A DNA stretch of 8,768 nucleotides. Source: Pedosphaera sp. (lineage in GTDB: Bacteria > Verrucomicrobiota > Verrucomicrobiae > Limisphaerales > Pedosphaeraceae). This document shows positions 6,654-8,768 of the stretch, one piece after another (positions within the stretch are counted from its first letter, which is position 1; each line of letters starts with the position of its first letter). Location: positions 1 to 8,768 of the forward strand of contig JAQGPB010000053.1 in assembly GCA_028293265.1 (NCBI GenBank), written 5' to 3'. Both the position numbers and the translations under genes were made by a program. A model generated the notes under the pieces. That model was given only the letters and a program-made list of their open reading frames with translations, did no database searches and had not been told where the DNA came from.

Positions 6654-6747
6654 CTTTTGACGCGGGTTGCCAGAGATTTAGTCATCCGGGATTCTGGAAA
6701 TTGGCGTCGCGTTGACACCTCCCGGCATCGCCCTTAATTTACCGTTT
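6654..6747. promoter_or_regulatory. Divergent promoter region between the PSCyt operon and uvrB
   Basis: This 94-base gap must hold promoters in both directions. The plus-strand one is recognisable and listed separately. On the minus strand I see no convincing -35/-10 pair for the cytochrome operon. I also see no GAAC-N4-GTTC-type or CTG-N10-CAG LexA box, so SOS control of uvrB is not supported from this sequence. Confidence 0.45.
6712..6740 (+). promoter_or_regulatory. Candidate uvrB promoter
   Basis: TTGACA (6712-6717, 6/6), a 17-base spacer and TAATTT (6735-6740), which keeps the key T1, A2 and T6 positions of the -10 box. Transcription would begin at about 6747, immediately before the ATG at 6748, so the mRNA would be leaderless or nearly so. 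Confidence 0.42.
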
Positions 6748-8768
6748 ATGTTCGAATTGGTTTCATCCTATCAACCCGCCGGTGATCAGCCGCAGGCCAT
6801 TGCCAAGTTGACGGAAGGCTTGCTATCCGGTGCGAAGCATCAGGCACTGCTCGGGGTGACGGGTTCGGGCAAGACGTTCAGCATCGCCAATGTCATCCGC
6901 AATGTGAACCGCCCCACGCTGGTCATCTCGCACAACAAGACTTTGGCAGCGCAGCTTTACGCGGAGTTCAAGGGTTTTTTTCCCAATAACGCGGTCGAAT
7001 ATTTCGTCAGCTATTTCGATTACTACCAGCCCGAGGCCTACATTCCACGCACGGACACGTTTGTGGAAAAGGATTCGAGCGTGAACGAGGAGATTGAGCG
7101 GATGCGCCTCTCGACGATGAGTTCACTCTTCACGCGGCGCGATGTGGTGGTGGTGGCGAGCGTCTCGTGCATCTACGGCATCGGCAGCAAGGAAGATTAT
7201 GAGGCGCTGGTGATTCCCCTCCGCGTCAGACAGGAAATCACGCGCGAACAATTTCTTCACCGGCTGGTGGATTTGCAATACACGCGCAACGACATCGAAT
7301 TCACGCGCGGGCAATTCCGCGTCCGGGGCGACACCGTGGAACTTTGCCCGGCGGGACGCGAGGACGCATTGCGCATTGAGTTTTTTGGGGAAGAGATTGA
7401 GCGCATCACGCGTTTCGAGCCGCTGACGGGCAACAAAATCGAAGGGCTCACGGCGGTGACGGTTTTTCCCGGCAAACAATTCGTGACGCCGGCGGAGAAA
7501 ATGAAGCCGGCCATTCTTTCCATCCGCGAAGAATTGGGCGAGCGCATCGCGTGGTTTGAGAAGCACGGGAAATTGATCGAGGCCCAACGCATCAAGATGC
7601 GGACGGAATATGACCTGGAGATGATGGAAGAAATGGGCTTTTGCTCGGGCATCGAGAATTATACGCGTCACATTAGCGCGCGCGCGCCGGGCTCACGGCC
7701 GACGACGTTGTTCGATTTTTTCCCGAAGGATTTTCTGCTGGTGGTGGATGAATCCCACGCAACAATTCCGCAGGTGGGCGGCATGTATGCGGGCGACCGT
7801 TCGCGCAAGACGACATTGGTGGAATATGGTTTCCGGCTGCCGAGCGCACTCGACAACCGCCCGTTGAACTTTGACGAATTTCAAGGCCTGTCAAACCAGA
7901 CCATCTACGTCAGCGCCACGCCGGGGCCGAAGGAAATCGAATGGTCGCATGGCCGGGTCGTGGAACAAATCGTGCGCCCGACCGGCCTCGTTGACCCGCG
8001 CATCACGCTCAAGCCGTTGGCGGGGCAGATTGACGATTTGATCGAGGAGGCGCGCAAACGGGTGGAACTCAAGGAGCGGGTGCTCGTCACCACGTTGACC
8101 AAGCGGACGGCGGAGGAACTGAGCGAATACCTGCGCGGCATCGGCATCAACGTGCGCTATCTGCACAGCGAAATTGACGCCATCGAGCGCGTGGAAATTT
8201 TGCGGGGATTGCGCAAGGGCGAGTTCGACGTGCTGGTGGGCATCAATCTGTTGCGTGAGGGCCTGGACCTGCCGGAAGTTTCGCTGGTGGCGATTCTGGA
8301 CGCGGACAAGGAGGGTTATCTCCGTTCCACGACCAGCCTCATGCAAACCGCGGGACGCGCCGCGCGGCATCTGAACGGCGAGGTGATTTTATACGCGGAC
8401 GTGAAGACGCAAAGCATCCAGAAATTTCTCGCGGTGTCCGAGTATCGCCGGCAACGGCAGGTGGCCTATAACAAGGAGCACAACATCACCCCGCGCAGCG
8501 TGAGCCGGGCCGTCGAGGAAAGCCTGTCGTCCCATCATGAAGTCATTGACCAGGCGAACCTGCTGCTGCACGAGAAAGGCGTTGATTTCGACGTGACGGA
8601 AACTGTGCGAGAACTCGAGGAAGAAATGCTGGCCGCCGCGAACAATCTTGAATTCGAAAAGGCGGCGTTGCTCCGCGACCAGATTCGCGAATTAAAGCGC
8701 GCCACCGGCGATGGCAAGCCCGAGGAAAAATCGCGCCGCGTCAGTTATGGCAAGGGAAAGGGGCGGGC
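6748..8768 (+). CDS. uvrB: Excinuclease ABC subunit B (UvrB), 3' end cut by window edge
   Basis: UvrB is the damage-verifying ATPase of nucleotide excision repair. It is loaded on DNA by UvrA and then recruits UvrC for incision; it acts in the cytoplasm on the nucleoid. The frame is open from ATG 6748 to the right edge: 673 whole codons, no stop. Walker A is GVTGSGKT (36-43). The beta-hairpin that inserts between strands is at about 89-112 (YFDYYQPEAYIPRTDTF). The Walker B/DEAD-like box is DESH (334-337). Helicase motif VI is QTAGRAAR (533-540). The C-terminal UVR domain that binds UvrC is at about 622-652 (LEFEKAALLRDQI). Usual length is 660-700 residues, so only a short tail should be missing. 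The start is supported because FELVSSYQPAGDQPQ aligns with the normal UvrB N-terminus; no Shine-Dalgarno sequence is present. Divergent from the PSCyt operon. All key residues are intact. Confidence 0.98.
   Translation, partial: MFELVSSYQPAGDQPQAIAKLTEGLLSGAKHQALLGVTGSGKTFSIANVIRNVNRPTLVISHNKTLAAQLYAEFKGFFPNNAVEYFVSYFDYYQPEAYIPRTDTFVEKDSSVNEEIERMRLSTMSSLFTRRDVVVVASVSCIYGIGSKEDYEALVIPLRVRQEITREQFLHRLVDLQYTRNDIEFTRGQFRVRGDTVELCPAGREDALRIEFFGEEIERITRFEPLTGNKIEGLTAVTVFPGKQFVTPAEKMKPAILSIREELGERIAWFEKHGKLIEAQRIKMRTEYDLEMMEEMGFCSGIENYTRHISARAPGSRPTTLFDFFPKDFLLVVDESHATIPQVGGMYAGDRSRKTTLVEYGFRLPSALDNRPLNFDEFQGLSNQTIYVSATPGPKEIEWSHGRVVEQIVRPTGLVDPRITLKPLAGQIDDLIEEARKRVELKERVLVTTLTKRTAEELSEYLRGIGINVRYLHSEIDAIERVEILRGLRKGEFDVLVGINLLREGLDLPEVSLVAILDADKEGYLRSTTSLMQTAGRAARHLNGEVILYADVKTQSIQKFLAVSEYRRQRQVAYNKEHNITPRSVSRAVEESLSSHHEVIDQANLLLHEKGVDFDVTETVRELEEEMLAAANNLEFEKAALLRDQIRELKRATGDGKPEEKSRRVSYGKGKGR

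Noticed and set aside
6654..6747. Possible LexA/SOS box upstream of uvrB
   Set aside because: The only palindrome-like spot (TTC-TG-GAA near 6692-6699) is too short and fits neither common LexA consensus.
7123..8370. Several minus-strand open frames of 130-180 codons
   Set aside because: All are antisense to uvrB, which is unmistakable and highly conserved throughout.
1..8768. CRISPR arrays, tRNA or rRNA genes, insertion sequences
   Set aside because: No spaced direct repeats, cloverleaf-like segments, rRNA-like stretches or transposase motifs were seen on either strand.

Overview
The window is GC-rich bacterial DNA and most likely comes from the Planctomycetes-Verrucomicrobia side of the PVC superphylum, with Verrucomicrobia (Pedosphaera/Limisphaerales-like) the better guess. 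The main reason is a two-gene operon pairing a PSCyt1-DUF1549-DUF1553 cytochrome protein with a Tat-exported DUF1501 protein, a combination that is greatly expanded in those phyla. This placement is inference; there is no rRNA gene in the window.

Layout, left to right. A predicted zinc-dependent N-acetylmuramoyl-L-alanine amidase lipoprotein (146-1231, +) is followed by a convergent HigBA/RelE-type toxin-antitoxin pair (1284-1894, -; toxin gene upstream, 4-base ATGA overlap). Next, also on the minus strand, is the two-gene operon: the large PSCyt/PSD1 protein (3456-6653) comes first in transcription and the DUF1501 protein (1989-3443) follows after 12 bases. Divergent from this operon is uvrB (6748 to the right edge), the nucleotide excision repair damage-recognition helicase, whose stop codon lies outside the window. 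No gene-free stretch exceeds about 150 bases.

How the genes work together. The cytochrome/DUF1501 pair is probably a surface or periplasmic unit. One partner carries a haem-binding CxxCH and a Sec-like leader and the other a twin-arginine leader; their exact function is not established. The amidase acts on peptidoglycan and is unrelated to its neighbours in function. The toxin-antitoxin pair is an accessory insertion between housekeeping-type genes and is probably autoregulated. uvrB is a core gene.

Most interesting signals: (1) a near-consensus promoter overlapping the 5' end of the toxin reading frame, with two inverted repeats whose centres are 21 bp apart, suggesting that the toxin really starts about six codons downstream, possibly on a leaderless mRNA; (2) a similar promoter-to-start geometry at uvrB; (3) no recognisable Shine-Dalgarno sequence in front of any of the six genes; (4) a second CxxCH inside the DUF1549 domain. 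I did not find a clear new multi-gene system. Very long antisense open frames (up to 419 codons) look like shadows of the real genes.
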